A stretch of DNA of 9,395 nucleotides from Lentisphaeria bacterium UBA1776 (GCA_002314605.1 DCGO01000096.1:871-10265), one strand, 5' to 3'. Counted from the first letter of the stretch, positions 1-7,598 are shown. A program made the numbers and translations. Notes: a model not told the origin generated them from the letters alone.

Positions 1-302
1 TTGAGATTTCGTTCGGTAATTTGTTAGTCTTATGCGCAGTTCCGCTTGAAAAAGCAAAGGACGCGAGTTCGCGTCTCATAACCTGCTCCAACCTTTTATC
101 AACTTGGGGCGTCAACAATTCGCCAGCTCCGGCTGGCGATTTAAGGAATTTAAACGATTCTTCGTCGTTGAGGCAAAAATCAAAGTGCCATACAACTGCT
201 GACAAGTCGGTGCCGGTCTTGCAACGATTCGCCAATGCGCTTGCCGCGCATACTGAAAACAGGAGGCCGCCGTCCCGCAACAAGTCTCCCATTTTCTATT
301 TT
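1..302. other. Intergenic or degenerate stretch with hairpins, no gene assigned
   Basis: About 49% GC by hand count, lower than the flanking gene. It holds small inverted repeats: GACGCGA/TCGCGTC at 60-75 with a two-base loop, and CGCCAGC/GCTGGCG at 121-138 around a TCCG tetraloop. On the minus strand a frame stays open from an ATG at 292-290 to the window edge (97 codons). It begins 10 bases after the stop of the ligase fusion, has no Shine-Dalgarno sequence, is rich in TTG codons unlike its neighbours, and its translation resembles no family I know. The plus strand is also open here, so openness proves little. On the minus strand, GGA/TCC and GG/CC pairing at 275-262 followed by GTTTTC could be a weak terminator for the upstream fusion gene. 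Bases 63-90 look like a tRNA T-arm plus an acceptor end in CCA, but no matching 5' half exists in the window. Confidence 0.5.
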
Positions 303-2588
303 CTATTTCGCTTTTGCGCCCTGCTCCCGGATGGCCGCACGGCGGATCTTGCCGCTCACCGTCTTGGGCAGTTCCGCCACAAATTCCACCACCCGGGGGT
401 ATTTGTACGGGGCGGTATGAGTCTTGACATACTCCTGGATCTCTTTCTTGAGCTCTTCGGAACCGGTCTTGCCCTTCACCAGAACAATGGTGGCCTTGAC
501 CACTTTGCCCCGAACCTCATCGTCCACGCCGGTCACGGCGCACTCCAGAATGTACGGCAGCTCCATCAGGACGCTCTCCACCTCAAAGGGGCCGACTCTG
601 TAGCCGGAAGTCTTGATGATGTCATCCGCCCGGCCCACATACCAGAAATAGCCGTCTTCATCCATCCACGCCAGGTCCCCCGTGTGGTAATAACCGCCGC
701 GCCACGCTGCGGCGTTGTCTTCCGGCGCATCCACATATTCCCGGACCAGACCGTAGGGATGATCCTCCATGGTGCCCTTGATGCAGATCTCTCCGGTGTC
801 CCCCATGGGAACCGGTTTGCAGTCAGCGTCCAGCAGCTCCACCTGATACTGGGGATTCACTTTCCCCATGGAACCCGGCCGGGGTTTCACGTTCCCCATG
901 GTCCCGATCATCACGGTCGATTCGGACTGGCCGAAGCCCTCGTGGGGCAGATGCCCGGAGATCCGGGCAAAACACTCGCTCACCTCCGGCGGCATGGCCT
1001 CCCCCGCCGTGGAAACATGTTCCAGCGTGGAAAAGTCGTAGCTGGAAAGGTCCTCCTTGACAAGGAAACGGAAAATCGTCGGCGGCGCGCAGAAGGTCGT
1101 AATGCCGTACTCCTTGAACATGGGCAGAAGGTCCGCCGCATGAAACCGGTCGAAATCATAGACGAAAACCCCCGCCTCACAGAGCCACTGACCGTAAAGT
1201 TTCCCCCACATGGCCTTGGCCCAGCCGGTGTCCGCCACCGTAAAGTGGAAACCGTCGGGATTGACCTTGTGCCAGTAGCGGGCCGTCATGATGTGCCCCA
1301 GAGGATAGGAGTGGTCGTGCAGCACCATCTTCGGGTATCCGGTGGTCCCGGAACTGAAGAAGATGAGCAATGGATCGGTGATCCTGTGATCTTCCGGACG
1401 GGCGAAGACCGCCGGGAAATTGGGATACATGGCATCAAAATTGAGCCACCCGGTCCGGGTACCGTTCACCGAAAGTTTGACGATGGAATTGGGGCAGTTC
1501 CGCGCCGCCGCATCGATTTCGCCGGTAACCCGCTCCTCGGCGGAACAGATGGCAAATTTCACGTCCGCCCGCTGGATCCGGTACTCGTAGTCATGGGCGG
1601 TCATCTGGCAGCTGGCCAGCACGGACACCGCGCCGATCCGGTGCAGCGCCATCTGGATGAACCAGAACTGGTAATGCCGCTTGAGTACCAGCAGCACCCG
1701 GTCGCCCTTGCGGACGCCCATGGAAACGAGCATATTGGCGGTGCGGCAGGAATTTTCGGCGATCTCCCGGAAGGTGAAATCCCGGCAGACTTTTTCATTG
1801 GAAACAAACCGCAGTGCCACCTTGTCCGGGCACTTCTGCGCCAGACGGTCCACCACATCAAAAGCAAAGTTGAAATTTTCCGGGGCATGAAAATCCACCC
1901 CGGTAATGGTGCCGTCCGGGGTAACGGATTCGGTCATGAACTCCTGATAGAGAAGCTCCTTGTCCGTCCTCAGCGCACGGGGGGCTTCCACCGGGATCTC
2001 CGCGAAATGGTCCGGCTTGGCATTATCCTCCGTATCGGAGTGCATGACAAAGGAAAGGAACCGGCAGGGCTCCCCGTCCCAGGCGATCATGGCATGCCGG
2101 GTACCGCCGGCCAGATACACACTGTCCCCCTCGTGGAGGATCTCCTCCTTGTCCTCAAGGATCATTTTCAGCGTGCCCTTGAGGATCAGCAGAAATTCCT
2201 GCCCCACATGCCGGGAGTAATGCATGGGTTCATCGGGCTTGTAGGGAGCAGTCACAATAAAAGGTTCGCCGATCCGGTCCCTCATGTGGAACGCCTGATG
2301 CAGATAGGTGAAATCCGGCCGCCGGAAATAGGGGCACCCCTCGCCGAACCGGGTCACAGTGTACATTTTCAGATTCGGGGAATCCCCGCTCATGAGGGTG
2401 GAGATATCCAGACCGAATTTCTCCGCCAGATCATAGTAAACGGCAAACGGCGCGGTTTTTTCCCCGGTTTCGTAAGCGTGATAGTCCTCGGTGCTGATAC
2501 CGAGAATCTGAGCCATCTGTTCCTCGGTATACTCCCTGGAGTTGCGGAGTTCCCGGACTCTCATCCCGATCTGTTTGTTCTGTTCCAT
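303..2588 (-). CDS. XRE-cupin-acyl-CoA synthetase fusion (MACS-type AMP-forming ligase)
   Basis: A 761-residue cytosolic protein with three parts. Residues about 8-64 are an XRE helix-turn-helix (QILGISTEDYHAYETGEKT at 27-45). Residues about 115-185 are a cupin, with H123, H127 and E131 in motif 1 and G154 and H165 in motif 2. Residues about 212-761 are a complete adenylate-forming acyl-CoA synthetase: P-loop SSGTTGYPK at 412-420, GFGQSES at 551-557, YHTGDL at 634-639, GRADDIIKTSGYRV at 652-665, and PKTVSGKIRR at 741-750 with catalytic K747. The DTGWAKAMWGKLYG stretch (453-466) points to the medium-chain/ACSM branch, which makes acyl-CoA from acid, ATP and CoA. The substrate cannot be read from sequence. 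XRE-cupin regulators are normally separate proteins of about 180-190 residues, so a DNA-binding sensor joined to an intact enzyme is unusual. Start ATG at 2588 has AGGA nine bases upstream. It is transcribed alone, divergently from the DUF4105 gene. Confidence 0.93.
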   Translation of the reverse strand: MEQNKQIGMRVRELRNSREYTEEQMAQILGISTEDYHAYETGEKTAPFAVYYDLAEKFGLDISTLMSGDSPNLKMYTVTRFGEGCPYFRRPDFTYLHQAFHMRDRIGEPFIVTAPYKPDEPMHYSRHVGQEFLLILKGTLKMILEDKEEILHEGDSVYLAGGTRHAMIAWDGEPCRFLSFVMHSDTEDNAKPDHFAEIPVEAPRALRTDKELLYQEFMTESVTPDGTITGVDFHAPENFNFAFDVVDRLAQKCPDKVALRFVSNEKVCRDFTFREIAENSCRTANMLVSMGVRKGDRVLLVLKRHYQFWFIQMALHRIGAVSVLASCQMTAHDYEYRIQRADVKFAICSAEERVTGEIDAAARNCPNSIVKLSVNGTRTGWLNFDAMYPNFPAVFARPEDHRITDPLLIFFSSGTTGYPKMVLHDHSYPLGHIMTARYWHKVNPDGFHFTVADTGWAKAMWGKLYGQWLCEAGVFVYDFDRFHAADLLPMFKEYGITTFCAPPTIFRFLVKEDLSSYDFSTLEHVSTAGEAMPPEVSECFARISGHLPHEGFGQSESTVMIGTMGNVKPRPGSMGKVNPQYQVELLDADCKPVPMGDTGEICIKGTMEDHPYGLVREYVDAPEDNAAAWRGGYYHTGDLAWMDEDGYFWYVGRADDIIKTSGYRVGPFEVESVLMELPYILECAVTGVDDEVRGKVVKATIVLVKGKTGSEELKKEIQEYVKTHTAPYKYPRVVEFVAELPKTVSGKIRRAAIREQGAKAK

Positions 2589-2614
2589 ACCCTGCTGTCC
2601 TATCCTGAAAATTG

Positions 2615-2631
2615 TATATCATTTTAATATA
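2615..2631. promoter_or_regulatory. Possible operator: TATAT-N7-ATATA inverted repeat over the -10 of the XRE fusion gene
   Basis: TATAT (2615-2619) and ATATA (2627-2631) form an inverted repeat with a seven-base spacer. The right arm covers the -10 box of the leftward promoter. XRE-type regulators often bind such repeats over their own promoters, so autoregulation is possible. The arms are short and AT-only, and chance occurrence is easy in an AT-rich promoter. Confidence 0.2.
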
Positions 2632-2653
2632 ACTCATTCATGGTCAAAGTCAA
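2626..2653 (-). promoter_or_regulatory. Promoter of the XRE-cupin-ligase fusion gene
   Basis: Reading leftward, TTGACT (2653-2648) is separated by 16 bases from TATATT (2631-2626), a good sigma-70-type match. It lies about 40 bases upstream of the ATG at 2588. AGGA at 2601-2598 serves as the ribosome binding site. A second TTGACC (2647-2642) lies just inside but has no well-spaced -10. Confidence 0.6.
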
Positions 2654-2716
2654 GTCCGGTGCGGAAATTGCCGCTATTTTTCTGTGCCTTCACGCCCGGA
2701 TGCCGGAATCTTTTAC

Positions 2717-2744
2717 TTGAAAATCCCCATCGTTCTGCTATATT
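2717..2744 (+). promoter_or_regulatory. Promoter of the DUF4105-EamA operon
   Basis: TTGAAA (2717-2722), a 16-base spacer, then TATATT (2739-2744). The predicted transcript starts near 2751, leaving a leader of about 24 bases before the ATG at 2775. The Shine-Dalgarno AGGA is at 2763-2766, eight bases before the start. Confidence 0.6.
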
Positions 2745-2774
2745 TAACACCGTCAACAATTCAGGATCAACCCC

Positions 2775-3854
2775 ATGGAACAAGTGGAAAAACCGGCGGC
2801 AGCCGTCCCTGTGAAAAAAAAGAGCCGTAAAGGGTGGATTTTCGCCGTTCTGGCGGATCTTTTCTTTGCATTGTGGTGCTGCGGCGCCATCTGGTTCCAG
2901 AGATGGATCACCGGCGAACCCGTCAAACTTGCGCTGGTCCTCCTTTTCATCCTCATCACCCTGGTTCTGGCGATCGGCAGCTTCCGGAAAAAATACCTCC
3001 TTTGCGGCAGTTTTCTCCTGTCGCTGGGAGTCGCGGTCCCGTGGTGCATCCTGCTGCAGCCCACCGGCGTGCGGGACTGGCAGATCTCCTGTTCCCGGAT
3101 CCCCACGGTGAAATTCTCCCAGGACGGAAAAAGCGTGACCATCGGCAATATCCGGGATTTCCATTACCGCTCCACCACGGATTTCGATGTGCGCTACCGC
3201 ACCGAGACCTACCGCCTGAAAGACCTGAGGACCATGGATTACGCCATCACGCACTGGATGGGCAAAGATGACCTCATCGGCCATGTGATCCTCACCTTCG
3301 GGTTCGCCGACGGGCGGTATCTGGCCGTTTCCGGAGAAACCCGCATCGGAGAACGCGACTCAAAGAGTCTCCTCGCCGGCATCTTCCGGCAGTATGAACT
3401 GATCTACATCGTGGGCACCGAGGAGGATCTGCTGCAGCTCCGGACCAATCACCGGAATCAGCGGGTCTATCTGTTCCCGGCAAACGTCAAACCGGAAAAC
3501 ATCCCCCCGTTCTTCGCCGATCTCATGCAGCGGGCGGCGGACCTGGGCCCCCATCCGCAATTCTACAATACCCTGTCCTACAACTGTACCAATTCCCTCA
3601 CGGATTCCAGCAGAAAAGTTGGCTCCGACTTCGGGTCCGGCCTGTCCGGCATCATCAACGGCGTCTTCGATTTCTGGGGCTTTCATACCGGGATGCTGAC
3701 AGGCAGACGCGGCAACGAATCCTTTGCCGAATACAAGTGGCGCCACCTGACCAATCAGTACGTTGCAGGTCTGAAAGATCCGCCGGATTATTCCCGGCGG
3801 ATCCGGGCGGAACGGAACAATCTGGTGCAGAGCAATCCCAATCCGGGCAGGTAA
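2775..3854 (+). CDS. DUF4105 / Lnb_N-domain inner membrane protein
   Basis: A 359-residue protein. A short basic N-terminus (KKKSRKG) leads into three membrane segments at about 21-41, 50-69 and 75-95, followed by a soluble domain that is probably periplasmic. That domain has the marks of DUF4105 (Lnb N-terminal periplasmic domain): VTIGNIRDFHYRS at 121-133, HWMGKDDLIGHVILTFGF at 160-177, FRQYELIYIV at 204-213 and FYNTLSYNCTNSL at 263-275. H170 and C271 are the likely key residues, by analogy with cysteine/histidine folds. The family includes Lnb, reported as the lipoprotein N-acyltransferase of Bacteroides. Related proteins of similar length with N-terminal membrane segments occur in proteobacteria without known function. 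Family membership is near certain, but acyltransferase activity is only an inference. ATG 2775 has AGGA eight bases upstream. The transporter gene follows after 12 bases. Confidence 0.88.
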   Translation: MEQVEKPAAAVPVKKKSRKGWIFAVLADLFFALWCCGAIWFQRWITGEPVKLALVLLFILITLVLAIGSFRKKYLLCGSFLLSLGVAVPWCILLQPTGVRDWQISCSRIPTVKFSQDGKSVTIGNIRDFHYRSTTDFDVRYRTETYRLKDLRTMDYAITHWMGKDDLIGHVILTFGFADGRYLAVSGETRIGERDSKSLLAGIFRQYELIYIVGTEEDLLQLRTNHRNQRVYLFPANVKPENIPPFFADLMQRAADLGPHPQFYNTLSYNCTNSLTDSSRKVGSDFGSGLSGIINGVFDFWGFHTGMLTGRRGNESFAEYKWRHLTNQYVAGLKDPPDYSRRIRAERNNLVQSNPNPGR

Positions 3855-3866
3855 ACAGAGGTTTTT

Positions 3867-4781
3867 ATGGCTCTTGCAGCAATTCTTCTTGTCGCACTGT
3901 CCGCCGTGGCCCATGCCGGGTGGAACTTTCTCTGCAAATTCCGCGCATCTTCCGGAGGAGCGTTCTTTCTCATCCTCACGCTGGTGACAGTGGCGGCGCT
4001 GCTGCCCTGCCTGGTCCTCTATCCGGTCCCGTTTTCGGCGCTGCCGCATAAATTCTGGATCCTCGCCGGGCTCACGGGCATGTGTCAGGTGGGGTATTTC
4101 GTGGGACTCACTTTCGCCTACAGGCTGGGGGATATGTCTGTGGCCTATCCCCTGACAAGGTCCCTCCCCGTGGTGTTTCTCCCCGTCATCACCGGACTTC
4201 TCGGGCTCGGCAAGGTCCCGTCGGTGCCGGCGCTGTCCGGCATGCTGCTGATCTTCGCCGGCTGCGTCATTCTGCCCCACAAAAAATTTGACGATGTCCG
4301 CCGCTGGTCCAGTTATGCCGGGCCGGTCTTTCCGGTGATCCTCCTGACGGCGGGATTTGTGACGGGATACTCCATCATCGACCGGGAGGAACTGCGGATC
4401 CTGGCGGCGCTGAATCTTTTCGGCAGCGCCACGGCGGACGCCTTTTTCTTCATGACCTGGGAAAACATCTCCATTCTCCTCTGGCTTACGCCTTTCATCC
4501 TCCTGATCCGGCGGGAACGGGAGACCCTGAAGCAGAGTTTTTCGCCCCGGGCGGTCTGGTTCCCGGTGCTGGCGGCACTGCTGTGTTCCGGCGGGTATCT
4601 TCTGGTCCTGCTGGCCATGCAGCTGGTGAGCAATGTAAGTTACGTCATTGCCTTCCGGCAGATCGGGGTCCCCATCGGAGCGGCATTGGGGATCGTCTTT
4701 CTGAAGGAGCCCTGCCCCAGGATGAAAGCCGACGGGATCATCCTGATCGTCACCGGGCTTGTTCTGGTGGCCGTCTTCTGA
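3867..4781 (+). CDS. EamA/DMT-superfamily transporter
   Basis: A 304-residue, very hydrophobic protein with about ten membrane segments (near 1-20, 31-52, 63-84, 90-112, 119-137, 152-170, 190-214, 228-250, 254-279 and 287-304), the usual size and layout of drug/metabolite transporters built from two EamA repeats. Family marks are the early HAGWNFLCK (16-24), LGDMSVAYPLTRS (87-99) at the end of the first half, and FRQIGVPIGAALGIVFLKE (263-281) near the end of the second. The substrate cannot be predicted, since the family exports amino acids, nucleotides and many other metabolites. Start ATG 3867 has AGAGG five bases upstream. It follows the DUF4105 stop by 12 bases, so it is very likely cotranscribed. 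The stop codon lies inside a possible terminator hairpin. Confidence 0.9.
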   Translation: MALAAILLVALSAVAHAGWNFLCKFRASSGGAFFLILTLVTVAALLPCLVLYPVPFSALPHKFWILAGLTGMCQVGYFVGLTFAYRLGDMSVAYPLTRSLPVVFLPVITGLLGLGKVPSVPALSGMLLIFAGCVILPHKKFDDVRRWSSYAGPVFPVILLTAGFVTGYSIIDREELRILAALNLFGSATADAFFFMTWENISILLWLTPFILLIRRERETLKQSFSPRAVWFPVLAALLCSGGYLLVLLAMQLVSNVSYVIAFRQIGVPIGAALGIVFLKEPCPRMKADGIILIVTGLVLVAVF

Positions 4782-4805
4782 ACCGCCGGTTCCTGCAGTT
4801 TTTTT
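4780..4805 (+). terminator. Weak intrinsic terminator after the transporter gene
   Basis: GAACC (4780-4784) pairs with GGTTC (4788-4792) around a three-base loop, overlapping the stop codon. Seven T residues follow at 4799-4805, but six bases separate stem and T-run, so efficiency is doubtful. A second hairpin (CCGGA/TCCGG, 4806-4822) lies just downstream. Confidence 0.35.
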
Positions 4806-4823
4806 CCGGAGAGACTTTCCGGC

Positions 4824-4852
4824 TTGCAAAAGCGCTTTCGAGGATGTATATT
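4824..4852 (+). promoter_or_regulatory. Promoter of the PlsC-ACP-ligase gene
   Basis: TTGCAA (4824-4829), a 17-base spacer, then TATATT (4847-4852). The predicted leader is about 80 bases. AAGGAA at 4929-4934 lies seven bases before the ATG at 4942. Confidence 0.6.
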
Positions 4853-4941
4853 CGGTGCACATGCCGCCGGGAACGGAACGGGAAGCGGATCATTCTGTCC
4901 GGAAAACGGCAGTTTTTACAATTCACTGAAGGAAATTGGAA

Positions 4942-7566
4942 ATGTTCTCCCGTATTCTTGCATTGATCGTCACCCGGCTCCTGAAACTGCGTTACCGCAT
5001 CAACATCCGCGGTCTGGAAAATATCCGCCGGGAAAAGGGTCGGGGAATGTTGTTCCTCCCGAACCACCCGGCAATGATCGATCCGGTCATCGTCAGTTCG
5101 ATCCTGGTCCCGGAATTCCACCCGCATATCATCGTTGATGATGAGCAGATCCACGCGACTGCGCTCAAATTTCTGGTCAGACCGCTGAAACTCCTGCCGC
5201 TGCCGGATATCGGGCTCCGGGGCAAGGAAGTTTATGCGGAAGTCGAAAAAGCATTCAAAGACTGCGTCTCGCTGCTGAACAGCGGCGAAGATGTGCTGAT
5301 GTATCCGGCCGGGCAGAACTACCGCAGTTGTCATGAGGATCTTCAGGGGAATGCCGGGGTGCAGATCCTGCTGCAGTACTGTCCGGACGTGCGCGTGATC
5401 ATGATCCGCACTTCCGGGTTGTGGGGAAGTTCCTTCAGCCGCAGTTCGGGGGAAACCCCTGTTTTCCGGAAATGCATGCTCCGCAACCTCGGGCGCCTGC
5501 TGCTAAATCTGGTTTTCTTCTGTCCCCGCCGGACAGTCCATGTCACCTTTGAGGAAGCCGGTGCGGATCTGCCCAGGCAGGGCGGCAAGGCGGAGATCAA
5601 CAGTTACCTTGAGCGCTTCTACAATGCGGATTCCCCCGGAAACACCTATGTGCCTTACCTGTGGTGGGAACGGGGCGGCCCCCGGGTGATCCCGGAACCG
5701 GCGGAAGCGGAGGATGTCCTGCCCGACAAGGCCGGCATCCCGCCGGAGATCCGGGAAAAGGTCAGGAAAAAACTGTGCGAAACGGCGTCCATGACGGAAG
5801 TGAAAGACGAGGATCTGCTGGGCCGCGACCTGGGGATGGACAGTCTGATGATCTTTGAGATCTGCACCTGGGTCCGGCAGGAATTCGGTCAGACTGTCGC
5901 AACGCCGGAGGCGCTCCGGCGCGTCCGCGACGTGATGTATGGTGCCATGGGGCTCAAGTCGGAAATCAGAAGTCTGAACCCGATCCCTCCCAAGTGGTTT
6001 CTGCCGCCGGACGACCGGATCCACCGGATCATGCCCGGCTGCCGGACCATTACGGAAAGTTTTCTGGCGTTTGCCGCTGCGGAACCGGATTTTCCGCTGC
6101 TGGCGGATCAGACAGGCGGAGTCCTTACCAACCGGAAGATTGTCCTCTCCATTCTGGCGCTCAAGGGAAGTTTCGAGCAACTCCCAGGCGACCGGGTGGG
6201 GATCATCATGCCGGCCTGTGCGCCGTTTTTCGTCATATTCATGGCCGCATTGTTTGCCGGGAAGACGCCGGTCCTGCTGAACTGGACCGTGGGTCCGAGA
6301 AACCTTGCAGCCTGTGCCAAAAAGTCCGAAGTGCAGGCGATCCTTTCCGCGAAGCAGGTCATCACCCAGCTGGAAGCCCGCGGCACCGATTTTTCGGCGG
6401 TGAAAGAAAAGATCGTCTATCTGGAAGACCTCGCGGAAAAGATCACGGCGGGGAAGAAGCTCCTGGCATTGCTGCGGAGTTTTTTCTGCCGGCGCACGCT
6501 GCGAAGTGACCGGGTCCCGGAAACGGCGGCAATCCTGTTTACCAGCGGTTCGGAAAGCGAACCCAAAGCGGTTCCCCTTACCCATGACAACTTCATCCGG
6601 GACGTGGAATACGCCATCAGGCCTCTGCATCTGCGCATGGATGACTGCATTCTCGGGATGCTGCCGCCGTTTCACTCGTTCGGACTTATGATCGGCGTCA
6701 TGCTGCCGGCGGTGACCAACATGCGGACGGTATTTCACACCAATCCCACCGAAGGGGCCATGCTGGCGAAACTCATCGCGGCATACCAGCCGACAATGAT
6801 CGTCGGCACGCCGACCTTTGCCGAAGGGATCCTTGCCCATGGCACCCGTGAAAGTCTGAAATCCATCCGGATCATCATCACCGGGGCGGAAAAGTGTCCG
6901 CAGAGCGTATTGGATCTGTGTCATGACCGGTGTCCTGAAGCCTGTTTCCTCGAAGGATACGGCATCACCGAGTGCAGCCCCATCGTGGCGCTCAACCATC
7001 CGGACGCCTTCAAACGCAACTCCATCGGTCTGGTGCTGGAGTGCCTCAAATGGATGATCCGCGGCGAGGACGGTTCCGTGCTGGGCCCCAATGCCGCGGG
7101 GATGCTCTTCGTCTCGGGCCCCTCGGTCTTTCACGGCTATCTCGGTTACGACGGTCCCTCGCCGTTTGAGGAGATCGACGGAAACTCCTGGTACCGCACC
7201 GGGGACCTCGTCGAAGCGGATGAAAAAGGATTTCTCACCTTCAAGGGCCGTCTCAAGCGGTTCATCAAGGTCGCGGGGGAAATGGTTTCTCTTCCCGCCG
7301 TGGAGGACGCGCTGCTGGAGCATTTTCAGGGTAAAGCGGAGGGCGTTCCGCTCGCCGTGGAAGCAGCGGGGGCGGACAGCGATCCCGAGATCATTCTGTT
7401 TGCGACCTTTGACGTCGACAAAAACGAGGCCAATTCCGCGATCCGCGAAGCCGGTTTTTCTCCGATCCACTACATCCGCCGCGTGGTTCGCCTCGAAGAG
7501 ATCCCGCTGCTCGGCACAGGGAAAACGGATTACCGCACGCTGAAGAAACTGCTGCAGGCGGAGTAA
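4942..7566 (+). CDS. PlsC acyltransferase - acyl carrier protein - Aas-like acyl-ACP synthetase
   Basis: An 874-residue three-part protein. Residues about 1-230 are a PlsC-type acyltransferase with NHPAMID (41-47; H42 and D47 form HX4D) and YPAGQ (121-125) where FPEGT is usual. Residues about 265-340 are an acyl carrier domain with DLGMDSL (296-302), S301 being the phosphopantetheine site. Residues about 365-874 are an adenylate-forming ligase: P-loop FTSGSESEPKAV (533-544), EGYGITECSP (671-680), YRTGDL (751-756), GRLKRFIKVAGEMVS (769-783) and LLGTGKTDY (856-864) with catalytic K861. The ligase half is closest in style to E. coli Aas, which re-acylates lysophospholipid through acyl-ACP. Here the carrier is built in, so fatty acid could be activated, loaded on S301 and transferred within one chain. 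The acceptor is unknown. ATG 4942 is preferred to the in-frame TTG at 4936 because AAGGAA lies seven bases before the ATG but almost touches the TTG. No LplT-like flippase adjoins it. Confidence 0.93.
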   Translation: MFSRILALIVTRLLKLRYRINIRGLENIRREKGRGMLFLPNHPAMIDPVIVSSILVPEFHPHIIVDDEQIHATALKFLVRPLKLLPLPDIGLRGKEVYAEVEKAFKDCVSLLNSGEDVLMYPAGQNYRSCHEDLQGNAGVQILLQYCPDVRVIMIRTSGLWGSSFSRSSGETPVFRKCMLRNLGRLLLNLVFFCPRRTVHVTFEEAGADLPRQGGKAEINSYLERFYNADSPGNTYVPYLWWERGGPRVIPEPAEAEDVLPDKAGIPPEIREKVRKKLCETASMTEVKDEDLLGRDLGMDSLMIFEICTWVRQEFGQTVATPEALRRVRDVMYGAMGLKSEIRSLNPIPPKWFLPPDDRIHRIMPGCRTITESFLAFAAAEPDFPLLADQTGGVLTNRKIVLSILALKGSFEQLPGDRVGIIMPACAPFFVIFMAALFAGKTPVLLNWTVGPRNLAACAKKSEVQAILSAKQVITQLEARGTDFSAVKEKIVYLEDLAEKITAGKKLLALLRSFFCRRTLRSDRVPETAAILFTSGSESEPKAVPLTHDNFIRDVEYAIRPLHLRMDDCILGMLPPFHSFGLMIGVMLPAVTNMRTVFHTNPTEGAMLAKLIAAYQPTMIVGTPTFAEGILAHGTRESLKSIRIIITGAEKCPQSVLDLCHDRCPEACFLEGYGITECSPIVALNHPDAFKRNSIGLVLECLKWMIRGEDGSVLGPNAAGMLFVSGPSVFHGYLGYDGPSPFEEIDGNSWYRTGDLVEADEKGFLTFKGRLKRFIKVAGEMVSLPAVEDALLEHFQGKAEGVPLAVEAAGADSDPEIILFATFDVDKNEANSAIREAGFSPIHYIRRVVRLEEIPLLGTGKTDYRTLKKLLQAE

Positions 7567-7598
7567 AACAGCATCCTTTGCGATCTGTCGGCGCATCG

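Noticed and set aside
14..90. A complete tRNA gene at the left edge
   Set aside because: Only a T-arm-like tail is seen. No matching acceptor 5' strand, D-arm or sound anticodon stem can be folded.
21..2627. An 868-codon plus-strand open frame opposite the XRE-cupin-ligase gene
   Set aside because: It is a shadow of a gene with clear domains. Its translation is rich in H, R, G and P with no recognisable motif, as expected antisense to a GC-rich coding sequence.
2634..3284. A 216-codon minus-strand open frame running into the divergent promoter region
   Set aside because: It overlaps the start of the DUF4105 gene antisense, has no ribosome binding site and no recognisable domain.
3360..4862. 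A 500-codon minus-strand open frame
   Set aside because: It lies opposite the DUF4105 and EamA genes, both with strong family motifs. Its low-complexity Q/R/E/G composition is typical of an antisense artefact.
4936..4938. TTG as start of the PlsC-ACP-ligase gene
   Set aside because: The AAGGAA ribosome binding site ends two bases or fewer before it, while the ATG at 4942 has ideal seven-base spacing.
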